In this document: in pieces, positions 44,042 to 55,136 of the stretch | Layout: each line of letters begins with the position of its first letter | Numbering within the stretch: position 1 is the first letter of the stretch | Origin: Mastigamoeba balamuthi | Lineage: Eukaryota; Evosea; Mastigamoebida; Mastigamoebidae | Direction of reading: 5' to 3' | DNA length: 64,000 nt | Assembly (NCBI GenBank): GCA_902651635.1 | Contig: CACRSC010000472.1 | Coordinates: 279,047-343,046, forward strand | Program-made: the position numbers and the translations under genes | Notes under the pieces: model-generated | What the model was told of the DNA's origin: nothing | Databases searched by the model: none | Seen by the model: the letters and a program-made list of their open reading frames with translations, nothing else

Positions 44042-44280
44042 GAGCGGGGCTGCCAGAGGGACTCTGGGGACGGCCCCGATTCCTGAAACTGGGCCCAGTG
44101 GACGCAGGCACTCTCAGGAACACAAATAGACTGACTGTGTTCTCTCCTTTCACGTGCCCCTCCCCCGGTGTGGTTCTCATCGCTCCCGTGCCAGGGCAGG
44201 CGCTACGAGAGCTCAGTTCCCGGCATAGCGTCTCATGAGCTGGAGGCACGCCCAGTTCTCCGACTGTAGATATATTGGAA
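44042..44280. other. tail-to-tail intergenic
   Basis: A 239-bp gap between the 3' ends of the EMC10-like gene (plus) and the first sulfotransferase (minus); no gene or repeat seen. Confidence 0.4.
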
Positions 44281-45812
44281 TCAGAAGTAGTTGCGGTCGA
44301 TGTAGCCCTGAGTCTTGGCCTCGATCGCCTCCCGCGTCAGCCCAAAGTCCTCGGGCTTGTACGAGTGCCTCCCGTGCTTGGTCTGCGGGTTCTCGGCGAT
44401 GTACCGCAGCATCCGCTGCTCGGTCTGCTCTCCGAGCTCCCACCCGATGGCCCTGTACACGGCCCTCACGGTGGCCATCTTGTCCCTCACCATGTCCGCG
44501 TACCTGACGTCGACGATGCGCGACGACAGCTCGGGGTCGGCGTCCCTGGCTGCCACGGCGTCCCCGAGGGCGCGAGAGACGTCCTCGAGGGTCTGGCGGC
44601 CGATCTCTGCCGGGTCAGCCTTGTCCTTGGACAGCACGAGGTCCCTGCGGTGTGTCCACAGCATGCTGCTCAGCGACGGCACCGTCTCGACGGGGCTCCT
44701 GTGCATCCACACGATCTTCACGCCAGGGAACCTGCGCCCGCGGATGAGCCAGAGCACGGACGGTCGTCCCCAGCCCCACGAAAAACGTGGCGTACACTTT
44801 GCTGAGGGTTTCGAGTGCCCTGAGGTGAGCAGGCGTCTTGAGCAGCCACGGCTTCTTCCCTGCGGGCACACGGTTGAACCACTCGATCAGCGCGAGCTGC
44901 TTGCGCAGCAGCTGGTACGCTGCCTGCTTCCCCTCCTCTCCACGGGCCTCCATGGCCTGCCAGGCGGGTCTTCAGGATGAGTGGAACGGGTACGGTGGGA
45001 CACAGACCTTGAGGAACGATGGAGTGCGGGCAAAGTTCTCCCAGGCGTGACCCCAGGAGAGGCTCGACTGGAGGATCCAGAGCTCCTCGTCCGCAGCCTC
45101 TGGCTCCAGCTTGTGGATCGCCTCCATGGCCGGGTTGACGAACCCCCAGACGCGGAGGTCCCGCTGCACCTCTGCCAGGCGAGGGTCCGAGAGGCCCCTG
45201 TCGCGGGCCTCGAAGCACTCGCGGCTGGGCGAGGGCCTCAGCATCTCCCACACCCGCAGGTACTGGAAGCGCTCGTCCTGGGCCAGCAGGTTCTGCATGA
45301 GCGTTGTCCCTGTGACCCTGTGAGCCATTCCTGAACAGACGTGCACCGATGCAGCGCGAAATGTGTGTGGATGCAGCACAGCCCATACGCTGCTTCTGAT
45401 GCTGCGCTGGGGAGGGACTGACTTGCGCACCAGAGCGGAACATGCCGGTGACCACGACAGGCGGCTGCAGGGCGGGCATGTGCACCTCGGTGATCTCGGG
45501 GAAGCGCGCGAGGATGTCGTTGGCGAGCAGGCGCGTGTGGTAGACGCGGGCCATCGCGTTGCCCATCAGCAGCCTCCCCGTCAGGTTCAGCCCCGACTCC
45601 CTCTCCAGCGACTCGCACCGCGCGGCCATCATCGCCACCGTGCCGTCTGCCTCGAGCGGAGCGAAGTCGCTGAGGCCGTTGGCCCTCGCGGAGCCGGCGG
45701 TGCGGGCCCACGACTCGGTGAGCTCCACGCGAGGGCCAACGGCCCAGAGCACCCAGTTGAGCAGCTGCACCCTCCAGGTGGGCGAGTCGTAGTTGTCGGT
45801 CGTGGCGGACAT
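44281..45812 (-). CDS. sulfotransferase-family protein, copy 1
   Basis: Exons 45812-45431, 45309-45008, 44956-44787 and 44731-44281 give 434 residues. The PAPS 5'-phosphosulfate loop TGMFRSG|TTLMQNLL is assembled across intron 1 (121 bp), and the 3'-phosphate site VWMHRSPVETVPS lies in exon 4, the pattern of the Sulfotransfer_3 superfamily found in protists and bacteria. It also has WLLKTPAHL, typical of the family. No signal peptide or membrane anchor is obvious, suggesting a cytosolic enzyme transferring sulfate to a small molecule or lipid; substrate unknown. A close tandem duplicate lies immediately upstream on the same strand (46043-47520), with identical lengths for exons 1, 2 and 4. 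Confidence 0.85.
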
Positions 45813-46042
45813 GCTGCGCGCTCTCTTGTGAGCAATACCACACCGCTTAGTTCAGAACGCGACGAGGGGCCAAGCCACACAGGCGGGGAACTTCCCCACG
45901 TCACCGAGAATATCAGCGCAGAGGTTTCTAGTACAAGTGCCAACTTTCATGCTCCTCCGCTTTTGTTCATGCGGCACTGTAGCCCCTAGGCCTCACAGGA
46001 CAGGGAGACCTGATGATGTGGGAAGCAGAGAAGTTGTCACTA
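45813..46042. promoter_or_regulatory. spacer between the tandem sulfotransferases
   Basis: This 230-bp gap carries the promoter of copy 1 and the 3' UTR of copy 2, both minus strand. Sequence flanking the starts is not conserved between copies (TTGTGAGCAATACC against the other), so the two may be regulated differently. Confidence 0.35.
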
Positions 46043-47520
46043 TCAGAAGTACTTGCGGTCGGTGTAGCCCTGAGTCTTGGCCTCGATCACCTCCCGCGTC
46101 AGCCCAAAGTCCTCGGGCTTGTACGAGTGCCTCCCGTGCTTGGTCTGCGGGTTCTCTGCGATGTACCGCAGCATCCGCTGCTCGGTCTGCTCCCCGAGCT
46201 CCCACCCGATGGCCCTGTACACGGCCCTCACGGCTGCCATCTTGTCCCTCACCAGGTCCGCGTACCTGACGTCGACGATGCGCGACGACAGCTCGGGGTC
46301 GGCGTCCCTGGCTGCCACGGCGTCCCCGAGGGCGCGGGAGACGTCTTCGAGGGTCTGGCGGCCGATCTCTGCCGGGTCAGCCTTGTCCTTGGACAGCACG
46401 ATGTCCCTGCGGTGTGTCCACAGCATGCTGCTCAGCGACGGCACCGTCTCGACAGGGCTCCTGTGCATCCAAATGATCTTGGCCCCCGGGAAACTATACC
46501 ACAGAGCTGGTCAGTTGTAGACGACTAACAGCCGGCTGGCGGACACTTTGCTGAGGGCATCGAGTCCTCTGAGGTGAGCAGGCGTCTTGAGCAGCCACGG
46601 CTTCGTCCCTGCGGGCACGCGGTTGAACCACTCGATCAGCGCGAGCTGCTTGCGCAGCAGCTGGTACGCTGCCTGCTTCCCTTCCTCTCCGCGGGACTCA
46701 ATAACCTACACAGGGGGTCAAAACCACAGAAGCATGCACCCCAGACACGCCTTACGGAACGAGGGGGTGTTGGCGAAGTTCTCCCACGTGTGCCCCCAGG
46801 ACATACTCATCTGCAGGATCCAGAGCTCTTCTTCAGCAGCCTCCGGCTCCAGTCTGTGGATTGCGTCCATGGCCGGGTTGACGAATCCCCAGATGCGCAG
46901 ATCCCGCTGCGCCTGTGCGAGACGAGGGTCTGGGAGGCCCTGATCGCGGGCCTCGAAGCACTCGCGGCTGGGCGAGGGCCTCAGCATCTCCCACACCCGC
47001 AGGTACTGGAAGCGCTCGTCCTGCGCCAGCAGGTTCTGTATGAGAGTAGTCCCTGCGCCGTGTAAGTAGAACCCCCTGAACTTTGATTCGTGTTCATGCT
47101 AAGAGAAGCCAACCGACAAGGTGGGGACACTGGCGTACCAGAGCGGAACATGCCGGTGACCACGACAGGCGGCTGCAGGGCGGGCATGTGCACCTCGGTG
47201 ATCTCGGGGAAGCGCGCGAGGATGTCGTTGGTCAGCAGGCGCGTGTGGTAGACGCGGGCCATCGCGTTGCCCATCAGCAGCCTCCCCGTCAGGTTCAGCC
47301 CCGACTCCCTCTCCAGCGACTCGCACCGTGCGGCCATCATCGCCACCGTGCCGTCAGCCTCGAGCGGAGCGAAGTCGCTGAGGCCGTTGGCCCTCGCGGA
47401 GCCGGCGGTGCGGGCCCACGACTCGGTTATCTCCGTGCGACGGCCAACAGCCCAGAGCACCCAGTTGAGCAGCTGCACCCTCCAGGTGGGCGAGTCGTAG
47501 TTGTCGGTCGTGGCGGACAT
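46043..47520 (-). CDS. sulfotransferase-family protein, copy 2
   Basis: Exons 47520-47139, 47052-46751, 46705-46530 and 46493-46043 give 436 residues, with the same PAPS loop (GMFRSG|TTLIQNLL) and 3'-phosphate motif (WMHRSPVETVPS) as copy 1. Exons 1 and 4 are almost identical between copies while exons 2-3 differ more. Intron 2 (45 bp) starts with GC in AAG|GCGTGT, and intron 3 is only 36 bp (GTTAGT...TATAG). At the exon 3/4 junction copy 2 encodes KVSASRLFPGAK where copy 1 has KVYATFPGVK. Both appear functional. Same inferred role as copy 1. Confidence 0.85.
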
Positions 47521-47844
47521 GCTGCAGTGCCGTGCGAGTGTTCGCTGAGCTCTCCAAATGCGAACAGGGCGCCCAGGCGCAGGCGAGGGCCACACCCCAC
47601 GTCACCGATATTTCCCGCACCTGTTTGCTGCGTATGCACACTGCGTACATTTCGCATTTGCATGAAACACCAAATATTGGTTCTACGCTGGTGGCGAGGA
47701 AGCACGTGGTGTGGCATCATGTGCGTCTGTACGATCGGGGGGCGAGTGGGGAGGCGTGTCCGTGTGTGCGGTGCGTTGTGCGTGGCGTGTCGGGCGGGCG
47801 TGCATGCGTGTGTGTTGGTGACACAGCAACCCAATAACCTAAAC
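47521..47844. promoter_or_regulatory. upstream of sulfotransferase copy 2
   Basis: 324 bp between the start of copy 2 and the 3' end of the kinase gene, both minus strand. Contains a TG/CG-rich stretch (GCGTGTCCGTGTGTGCGGTG at about 47752-47771) but no gene. Confidence 0.35.
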
Positions 47845-50800
47845 CTAGAGCGGGAGCATGTCGAGCGACTCCCGGAGCATCGGCACGTGCTTGGCTGCGC
47901 TCGGCAGCCTCCACACGCACAGCTTGTTCGTGAACGGGCTTCCCACCCACACGGCCACGTCCGCGCCGACCTCTGCCGCCGCCAGCGCCTTGACGCTGCT
48001 CTTGGCCGCCTGGCCCCCGGGGTCCGCGAACAGCGGGCACTCGAGCGTGTGCACGCAGCTGCACCGTATGCTGTCGTAGCAGCCGACCCTCCCGCTCGAG
48101 TCGCCGACCAGCGTGAAGTTGTTCAGCTGGCAGAGGCTCCCCACGTCGGCGGCCTGCGCCAGCAGGGCCACCGCGTTGCCGGCCTGGTCGAACACGACCA
48201 CCTGCGCGCCCGCCGCGGCCCAGACGAGGTCCCCGACGCACAGCATGTGCGCCACCTTGGTGCCTCGCGCGGCCTCTGGGAGCTCGATCTCGCGCGTCGC
48301 GGCGCCCGACGAGACGTCGCAGACGAGGACGAAGCCCGAGCAGCCCATCCAGACGGCGCGCGGGGCCGCCTGCACGGCGCAGTGCACCGGGTGCCGCACG
48401 ACGAAGCTGTTCTTCTGGCGCGCGCGGTCGCTGAGCACGACGACCTGCGTGTCGAGGAGGCCCGGGGCGCAGCTCCAGACGCGCTGGCGCGAGCCGTGGC
48501 GCACGGGCGTCAGGCAGCGGATGACCGGGTGGTCGTCGTCGTGCACGTGCGTCCTCCGGTACTCGCGCGGCTGCGAGGCGCTGGCGACGTAGACGCCGCC
48601 GTCCTCGGACGAGCACCAGACGCGCTCGCCCAGGTGCACCATGCTGTACACGCGGCCGCGGTGCAGGCGGACCATGCAGCCAAACTCGCACGAGACAGCG
48701 CCGTAGACGCTGACGATGCCGTCCGAGCCGCCGACCCACACCGAGCCGGCGACGCAGATGGCGCTCCACACGCGCATCGTGGGCGCGGCCTCGACCACCG
48801 AGAGGCTGAGGTCCTGCACGATGCGCGCCTTGAGCCCGCGCATCGGCGCTGTCTCGAGCTCGAGCTGCGCGAGCCGAGCCTTGAGCTCCTGCAGCTCCGC
48901 CAAGAGCTCCGCCTCGCGCGCGGCGCTCGTGTCCTCCGCGGGCACGGCCTCCTTCTTGGCGTCGATCTCGCGCATGCTGTGCGACCGTATGCGCGTCTCC
49001 GACGACAGGCAGAACGCCATCGACAGCGACGACGACTTGGGCGACACGAGGCCGCTGACGACCCGCGGGTCCTGCAGGGGCTTGGCGCCCGTCGGGCTGC
49101 TGGCGGTGCCGTCCGAGAGCCACATGTGCGTGTACGAGTGCTGCTTGGGCGAGCTGACCGAGCGGAGCTCCCCCGGGGACCCCACAGGCGACGACAGCGA
49201 CAGGCGGTCGCGGGGCGAGACGGCGATAGGCGTCGACGTCAGCGGCCGCGAGCACAGCGAGAGCTGGTGCTTGCGGTGCACCGTCCTGGCGTCGCACTCG
49301 TCGGGGTCTGGCGAGGTCAGCGCTGTCAGCAGGTCGACAGTCCCGCTGTTCTCTCGCGGCGGGCTCACGCTCTCTGCAGCACAGCCACGGAATGAGAAGG
49401 GGAGGGGGGTGGCTGGCTGGCTGGCTTGCTGGCTGGGAAGGAGACTGGCAAGCGCACTCCTCGCGGTCTTCGGAGAGAGGGAGGCGCCGCTGCTGCCGGA
49501 GCGCTTGCGTGCAGACCCGCCGCCCGACTTGCTGTGCGAGTGCTTCTTGGGCGTCGGCGTCTCGGGCTCGGCGACGACGACGTCCTGGAAGGCCGGCGGC
49601 TGGCGCGGCGACGACGGCGGCGTCGGCAGCGAGCCGTCCTTGCAGACGACAGAGAGCACAAGCTGCTTGGCCTTGGCGCGCTTGTCGCCCAGCAGGATGT
49701 CGAGCCACGCGTGCGACTGCAGCTGCGTGGCGCTGGGCCGCCTCGCGGGGTCCTTCTCGAAGCAGGCCTCCAAGAACGTCCGCAGCACCGCGGAGGCCTC
49801 GCTGGGGATCGGCGGGGGCCCCTGGCTGATCTTGAACATGGCGGCCATGGGGTTAATGCCGAAGAACGGCGGGTCGCCCTTCATGAGCTCATGTATCGTG
49901 CAGCCCAGGCTCCATATGTCCGAGGATATCGAGTGGCCCACCTCTGTGATGATCTCTGGCGCCACTGTGCAGGGAGGGGAGGGGGGAGGGTCAGTCGGCG
50001 CGTGGCTCGGCGCAGGGGGACGCGGGCATCGAACTCCAGTAGGGCGACCCCACGAGGGTGAAGTGCTTGTCTGTGTCGCTGATGACAGCAGCGACGCCAA
50101 AGTCTGCCAGCTTCGCCGTGCCGTCTCGCGTCAGCAGCACATTGGTGGCCTTGAGGTCCCTTGTGGGCGGGGGGGCGCGAGATGGCGCGCGAGTCAGACA
50201 GCCGCCGCGGCCCCTCAGTCGCCAACACACCTGTGGGCAATGCCGTTCGAGTGCAGGTAGGACAGCGCACAGAGGATGTCCTCCACAAAGAGCGCGATGA
50301 CCTCCTCCGAGAGCTTCCCGACTTGCTTCCTGAACTTCATGAGCGATCCGCACTCGGCATACCTTCGCGCGCATCGCAACGCCCTTCGTGAGATCGCTTC
50401 CCCCCTCTCTCTCGCCCCCGGGCGGCCAGCAGCGAGGGCACCCGAGAGAGGAGAGAGAGACAGAGAGGAGGCCGCGCGCACTCGAGAAACAGGAACAGGG
50501 AGGCACTCTCGAAGTGGTGCCCGTAGATCCTGATGATGTTGGGGTGCGACAGCCCCGACTGCAGCTTGACCTCTTTCTGCGGGGGAGTGGACAGTCCGCA
50601 GCGCAGCGAGCCAGCAAGGGGGGGCGTTAGGGTCGCGACACGAGATCCCCGGCCAATCCTCCCCACCCCCAATCGAGCGCGGGTGGGGTGCGCTGATCGT
50701 TGTCTGTGGGGGGCACTCGTGTGGCGATTGATCTTGCGGGTGGCGGGGTGAGGGGCGGGCACCATCACGCTCTCCAGCGTGGCAGGGGCCATGATCCCAG

Positions 50801-51216
50801 AGGCAAACTTCTTCACGGCCACTTCTACGCCCGTCTCGTTCCACCTGGCCCTGTAGACGTGCGCGAAGGCGCCCCGGCCTATTCTGAGCCCCATCGTCTG
50901 TGTCCCCGTCCTGAGTCAACGCAGGCATTTCTTCGTTCAGAAAAAAGTGGCGGGGGGGCGCGCAGCGCACGAAGGAGCCGAACGGCGTGCGCACGACCTC
51001 CGAGCCGCTGGGGCTGGCGAGCACCGGCAGGCTCGCGTCGCGCGCGTGCTTGGCCTGCAGGACCTGCGCGGACAGGCTCTCGGCGTCGCGCACGGCCACG
51101 AGCCCCGCGGGCACCGACGCCGTCTTCACAATGGGCGCCGGGGGGCTGCCGCACACGGCGGCCTCGCTGCTGAGGTCCAGCTGTATCATCGACAGCCTGA
51201 TGCCGGGCCCCGCCAT
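47845..51216 (-). CDS. STE-type protein kinase (MAP3K epsilon/Cdc15-like) with C-terminal propeller-like region
   Basis: Exons 51216-50971, 50897-50763, 50576-50482, 50362-50231, 50159-50035 and 49964-47845 (950 residues, or 922 if 49457-49374, an in-frame GTGCGC...GCAG segment of 84 bp, is also an intron). The kinase domain has IGRGAFAHVY, the lysine in VAVKKF, HRDLKATN, DFGVAA, GSPYWMAPEII and SSDIWSLGCTIHEL, which together place it in the STE20/STE11-like Cdc15/MAP3K-epsilon branch. Domain ends near residue 345. A long Ser/Pro-rich linker holds a coiled coil (ELLAELQELKARLAQLELE), then ~300 residues of repeated strands with W/G patterns (VWVGGSDGIVSVY, VWCSSEDGGVYVA, VWMGCSGFVLVC, VWVGSPFTNKLCVW) resembling a beta-propeller. 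Likely a cytosolic signalling kinase. Confidence 0.88.
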
Positions 51217-51640
51217 TTTTTAATGACACCCTTGTCCTGGATCTTCTTCTCTCCCCCGCTCTCGCTCTCTCTCTGTGGGCGCTGGGGGGGCCTGTGGCTG
51301 TGGTGCTTTTTTTGTTTCTTTTTCGCTCTGTGCAACCCCAGAGGGCCAAGCACGGGAGAAAATCTTTCCATTCAGCGGTTCAGAAATGTGCACCACCCCG
51401 GCGGCCAGCGCGGCGAACCGCGAGGCTCGCTGCGACAACATGCTCGAACAGGACCGCGGGATTAACCACCACTCGGCCGGAATTGGTGAATTTGGTGGGG
51501 TCCGTCTTTTCGCGGGAAATATGTCACCTTTTCCTCGATGTAAATATGTAAATGCAGTGCCAGTGTATTGCCGCAGCACAGCACCCTGACAGAGATTGAA
51601 TCCCCCCGTGTGATATCGCAGAAATCTCGACTTTGGGAAC
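51217..51640. promoter_or_regulatory. upstream of the STE-type kinase
   Basis: 424 bp between the kinase start and the 3' end of the alpha-kinase gene, both minus strand. A pyrimidine tract (CTTCTTCTCTCCCCCGCTCTCGCTCTCTCT) sits near 51240-51270. No gene supported. Confidence 0.4.
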
Positions 51641-53014
51641 TCAGAGAATAAGACAACAGCAGTTGGTTTTTCGCACGCGCCGCCGGGCGTTGTTGCCTCC
51701 CTTATCCAGCAGAGGCACGTCGTCGGCGTCAGTCTGCGACTCGCTGGGCTGGATCTCAGCCTTGGAAGCCGCGAACTTGGCCGGCACCTGCCCGAGCTTG
51801 TCGACCAGCAGCGTTCGCCGTGTGATCTCGACCTCGGCCCCGTTCTCGAACCTCGTCCCAGCGCCGCTGTCCTCTGGCCGTATCGGCGGCAGCCCCAGTG
51901 TCCTGCCGTGGGGACCCGCGTTAGTAATCGAGACTGGCTGGCTCGCACACTGGAGGCAGCGCACTTGCACAGGGGGTTGCACTTGTGGCTGATGAGGAAC
52001 TGCTCGATGCCGACAAGGCCGAGGTTCCCGGAGAACAGCTCCGAGCCCGCCGTGTCGCTCGTGTGGATCACGGGGTCTGTGTAGATGTCGCCCACGCCCT
52101 GGATGTCGCAGACGAGGATGGTGTGCTTGGACGCCTCGTAGGTGAAGTGGCTGAAAGCTTGTGGCGTGTTGCGCGTGTTCTCGTGCACGTACCCGCAGTT
52201 GTTGTTCCACTTGCAGTAGTGCCCGAAGATGTACTTCTCGACGCCGCACAGGCGCACGTCGGGCCCTCCCTCGCGGTCGAGCAGCTCCATGAGCGAGGCC
52301 TCGACAAAGTCCACCTTCTTCGGAGGACCGTACTTGTTGTACTTGGCAGCGTAGAACTTGGCGATCATCTGCTGCTCCACGTCCTGCGCCGCACAAGTGA
52401 CAGAGGATAAGATCGCTGCTCAGCACGGCACTCATGCAGGTGGGCAGAGAGAGAGAGAGAGCAGCGGGAGCCGAGAGGAAGTGCCAACAAGGGTGAAAAA
52501 AGGATAAACTGATTCAGGAGCACCTGGAAGTACATCGCCCGCAGCTGAACGGCGTTCTCGGCGACGCCACTGTGAATGAACTTGGCGACACAGGTGTCGC
52601 CCTCGCCTGCGGTGACGGGGCTCCAAGTCCCAGGCACCGCCTCCCAGATCTGCATGTAGTGCGCTCTTCGCATGCCCCCGGCAGCGAACGGGTACGGGTC
52701 GATCTTGACGAGGACGGGCGTCCGAGACCACGACACCGTCTCTGCGTCGTAGTTGTGGCGCAGTGCCCTCTCCATGGGCACGTCCGTGAGGTCTGTGATG
52801 CCCGGCACCTTCTTCTTGGTGAAATCCAGTTCCCCCGGAAGCAGTGAGAACAGCGATCTGCCGCGACAGCAAGGGCTCGTGAGTCAACGCGGAACTGAGC
52901 AGGAACGAGGGGGGCCCCGGGGCACCTCACGATGGAAGGCGAGGCCTTCTTGGGCTCCTCCCTGCTCTTGCTCGAGTGTCGATCTTTGTGCTTCCTCTTG
53001 GAAGAGCCCGAGGA

Positions 53015-53058
<44 letters not shown>

Positions 53059-53613
53059 GCTTCTTCCTGTCGCCGCTGCTGCTGCAGCACTCCTTTTCCT
53101 CCGATCCCGACGATGACGATGACGGCGATTCACTGATCGGCGGCAGCTCTCCTCCCTCCGCAAACGGCGCGATCTCCACCTGGGGCCCCGCGCCCGCACT
53201 CGCCTCCCTCTCCTTCTCCTTGCGCTCCTCCTGCGCGCGGCCTGTCAGCGCGGGCAGCTGTGGCAGACGGGGTGGGCTGCCCCCCCTTACCTTGCGCTTG
53301 TCCTGCTCCTTCTTCTTGTCCTTACTGCTCCCACTGCTGTGCTTCTTCTTCTTGTCCTGGCGGCCCCCGTGAGGCCCGAGGTGGGAGGCGGGGCGCACGA
53401 CGGCACGCGCACCTTGGAGGGCTTCTGCTGGCCGGCGATGGTGGCGAGGGGCGAGACGTCGCGCTTCTTCGGGGGGTCCGAGGCCAGGGAGAGCGAGAAC
53501 AGGTGGCGCCGCTCGCGCGCGTTGGCCTCGGCAGCGGTGAGCTTCTTGCCCAGAGTGGAGAGGTCCCCCTGGACGACCACGACCGCTGCTGTGCTCCTCG
53601 GAGAGCTCGCCAT
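51641..53613 (-). CDS. alpha-kinase with C-terminal CaaX motif
   Basis: Exons 53613-53413, 53356-53291, 53230-52926, 52857-52524, 52383-51965 and 51902-51641 give 528 residues. The alpha-kinase (MHCK/EF2K) domain runs from about FTKKKVPG to the zinc-binding end: the nucleotide/lysine region CVAKFIHSG, CGVEKYIFGHYCKWNNNCGYV, VCDIQGVGDIYTDPVIHT and GIEQFLISHKCNPLCK, which contains the HxCNxxC zinc ligands. Upstream is a Ser/Lys-rich linker with a CTG-encoded serine run. The C-terminus is NCCCLIL, a CaaX box with adjacent cysteines, so the kinase should be prenylated (X = Leu favours geranylgeranyl) and membrane-anchored. Alpha-kinases of this kind phosphorylate helical substrates such as myosin heavy chain; the substrate here is unknown. 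Confidence 0.9.
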
Positions 53614-53843
53614 CGCTTCAACGTTTCTCACGAACGCAGGTTCAATCAGCATAGATTCCGCAAAAATCTGGCGCGCGCAGAGATTCCGGTATCGTCTGGA
53701 TTTCCGTTTTCAAACAAAACACCGCCAAAAACGGCACCAGCACACCCTCTGGGGCTTGCTTGAGGCCAACGACCGCAAAAGGGCAAGGGGGCGAGCAAAC
53801 GAACGGACCGGCTCGAGGTAGCAATAAGGTAGATCTTAGAGTT

Positions 53844-54717
53844 TCAAAAGTTGGAGGCAGAGTCACTATCAAACAAGCCGCGCATGCACGGCGCCTTGAA
53901 CGGCGACGACAGCCACTGGTCGTCCCCCAGCATCTCCGACGCTGTCCTCTTGGCCCTCGCGGGCGATCGGCCCTCGCTCCAGTTGATGGCACACTGGAAC
54001 AGCGAGTCTCGCGACGACGACGACGCCCGCTGCGGTGACGCGAACATGCCGCAGCTCGAGCTCGGGGCAGCAGCAACGGTGGCGTAGGACGGCGCGGGCT
54101 GCTGCTGCGCGGGCTGCTCGTAGTGCGCCACCGCGTTGGCTATTTCCGTCGCGCTTCCGTAGAACTCGTTGCAGAGCGTGGTGAACGACTGCACGTGTTC
54201 GGACAAAGATAGTATAAAAACCGAAGGTGAATTCATTTGAATCGGGGGAATAATCAAAAAGAGATTGATTCCTCGTACCTTGTCGAACAATGTCAGTTGC
54301 TCGTCCTCCCTCCTCTTCTGCTCCGCGACGATCTCGAGGACGCTCGGGTGCTGCTGCTCCTCCGCCCTCTGGCCGGCGTCCTGCGCCTGGGCAGCCGGGG
54401 CAGCGGACAGCTGGTCCTGCGCCGTCTCCGGGGAGCTCTGGTCGTCCACGATCGAGTAGTACAGCATCACAGTCTCGGCCCCCGGGAACTCCTGCGCAAA
54501 AGACGACGGCGAGGACGCGTCCCATGGGGGCCTGGTGACGGGCGACGAGGGGCCCTGCTGGTGCAGCTGCGGCAGCTGCGGCTGGCCTCCCGTGCCGTCC
54601 GTCGCCGCCGCGACTGCCGCAGGGTCGATGAGCTGCAGGGACCTCGCGCCCCCGAACCACTTCTTCGACAGATGCCTCGCCACAGACCCCACGGTCCTCT
54701 TCGCCTTGAACAGCAGC
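53844..54717 (-). CDS. unrecognised Gln/Ser-rich protein (5' end unresolved)
   Basis: Two visible exons, 54717-54279 and 54188-53844, with an AT-rich intron 54278-54189 (90 bp, GTACGA...GTGCAG, in frame). The first begins after an acceptor (GGCCACAG) with no in-frame ATG, so an upstream exon or non-AUG start is missing. The product reads KRTVGSVARHLSKKWFGG at its N-terminus, then Gln/Pro/Ala-rich sequence, a charged helix (EIVAEQKRREDEQLTLFDK|SFTTLCNEFYG), Ala/Gln-rich sequence and ends SDSASNF. No known domain recognised. Composition suggests a regulatory or adaptor protein. Confidence 0.55.
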
Positions 54718-54803
54718 CTGTGGCCGTGACGTCAGGCCACGGAAACGGCGAAACTCGGGGGAAACCGGTAGAACACCGGGTCAAAAAAAACGGACATCCA
54801 AAA

Positions 54804-55136
54804 TTAGATCTTCGGGAATTCGCTCCGTAACTGCAGATTCGGGTTGTGGCCCGTCGACTGCACGGCGGCAGTGGCGTCGGGCGTGATCGGGATGAGCAGC
54901 AGCGATATCTTGGCCTCGAGGCTCCCCGACGGCGGTGCGGGCGCCTGTGACGTCACCGGCGGCGGCGGCACGAGAAGCGCTGGGGCCAGCGGGGGGGCGG
55001 CGTCGGCGCGGGCGGGGGTCTTGCGGGGGCGGCCCCGGCCGCGCGAGCTGGTCCCGCGGGGCTTCGAGGGGCGGGACGGGCGTGCCGGGGGAGCGGGCGC
55101 TGGCAGAGGAGCTTCTCCGAGGAAGTTGGTGTCCAT
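54804..55136 (-). CDS. small AT-hook protein
   Basis: A single exon of 110 residues starting MDTNFLGE. The N-half is Pro/Ala/Arg-rich with the AT-hook core GRGRPRK, a minor-groove DNA-binding motif; the C-half has a more hydrophobic stretch, SLEAKISLLLIPITPDATAA, then GHNPNLQLRSEFPKI to a TAA. It could be complete or be the 5' exon of the unresolved gene downstream on the same strand (87 bp apart). Probably nuclear. No specific family recognised. Confidence 0.5.
   Translation of the reverse strand: MDTNFLGEAPLPAPAPPARPSRPSKPRGTSSRGRGRPRKTPARADAAPPLAPALLVPPPPVTSQAPAPPSGSLEAKISLLLIPITPDATAAVQSTGHNPNLQLRSEFPKI

Noticed and set aside
47083-49395. 770-codon plus-strand frame across the sulfotransferase and kinase genes
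   Set aside because: Arg/His/Ala-rich translation without domain, running antisense to two genes with clear catalytic motifs; an effect of high GC.
53010-53060. Pathogenic-type CTG expansion of interest in the alpha-kinase gene
   Set aside because: It simply encodes a serine run in a disordered linker; similar CAG/CTG runs occur in PEX5 and the TMC-like gene.
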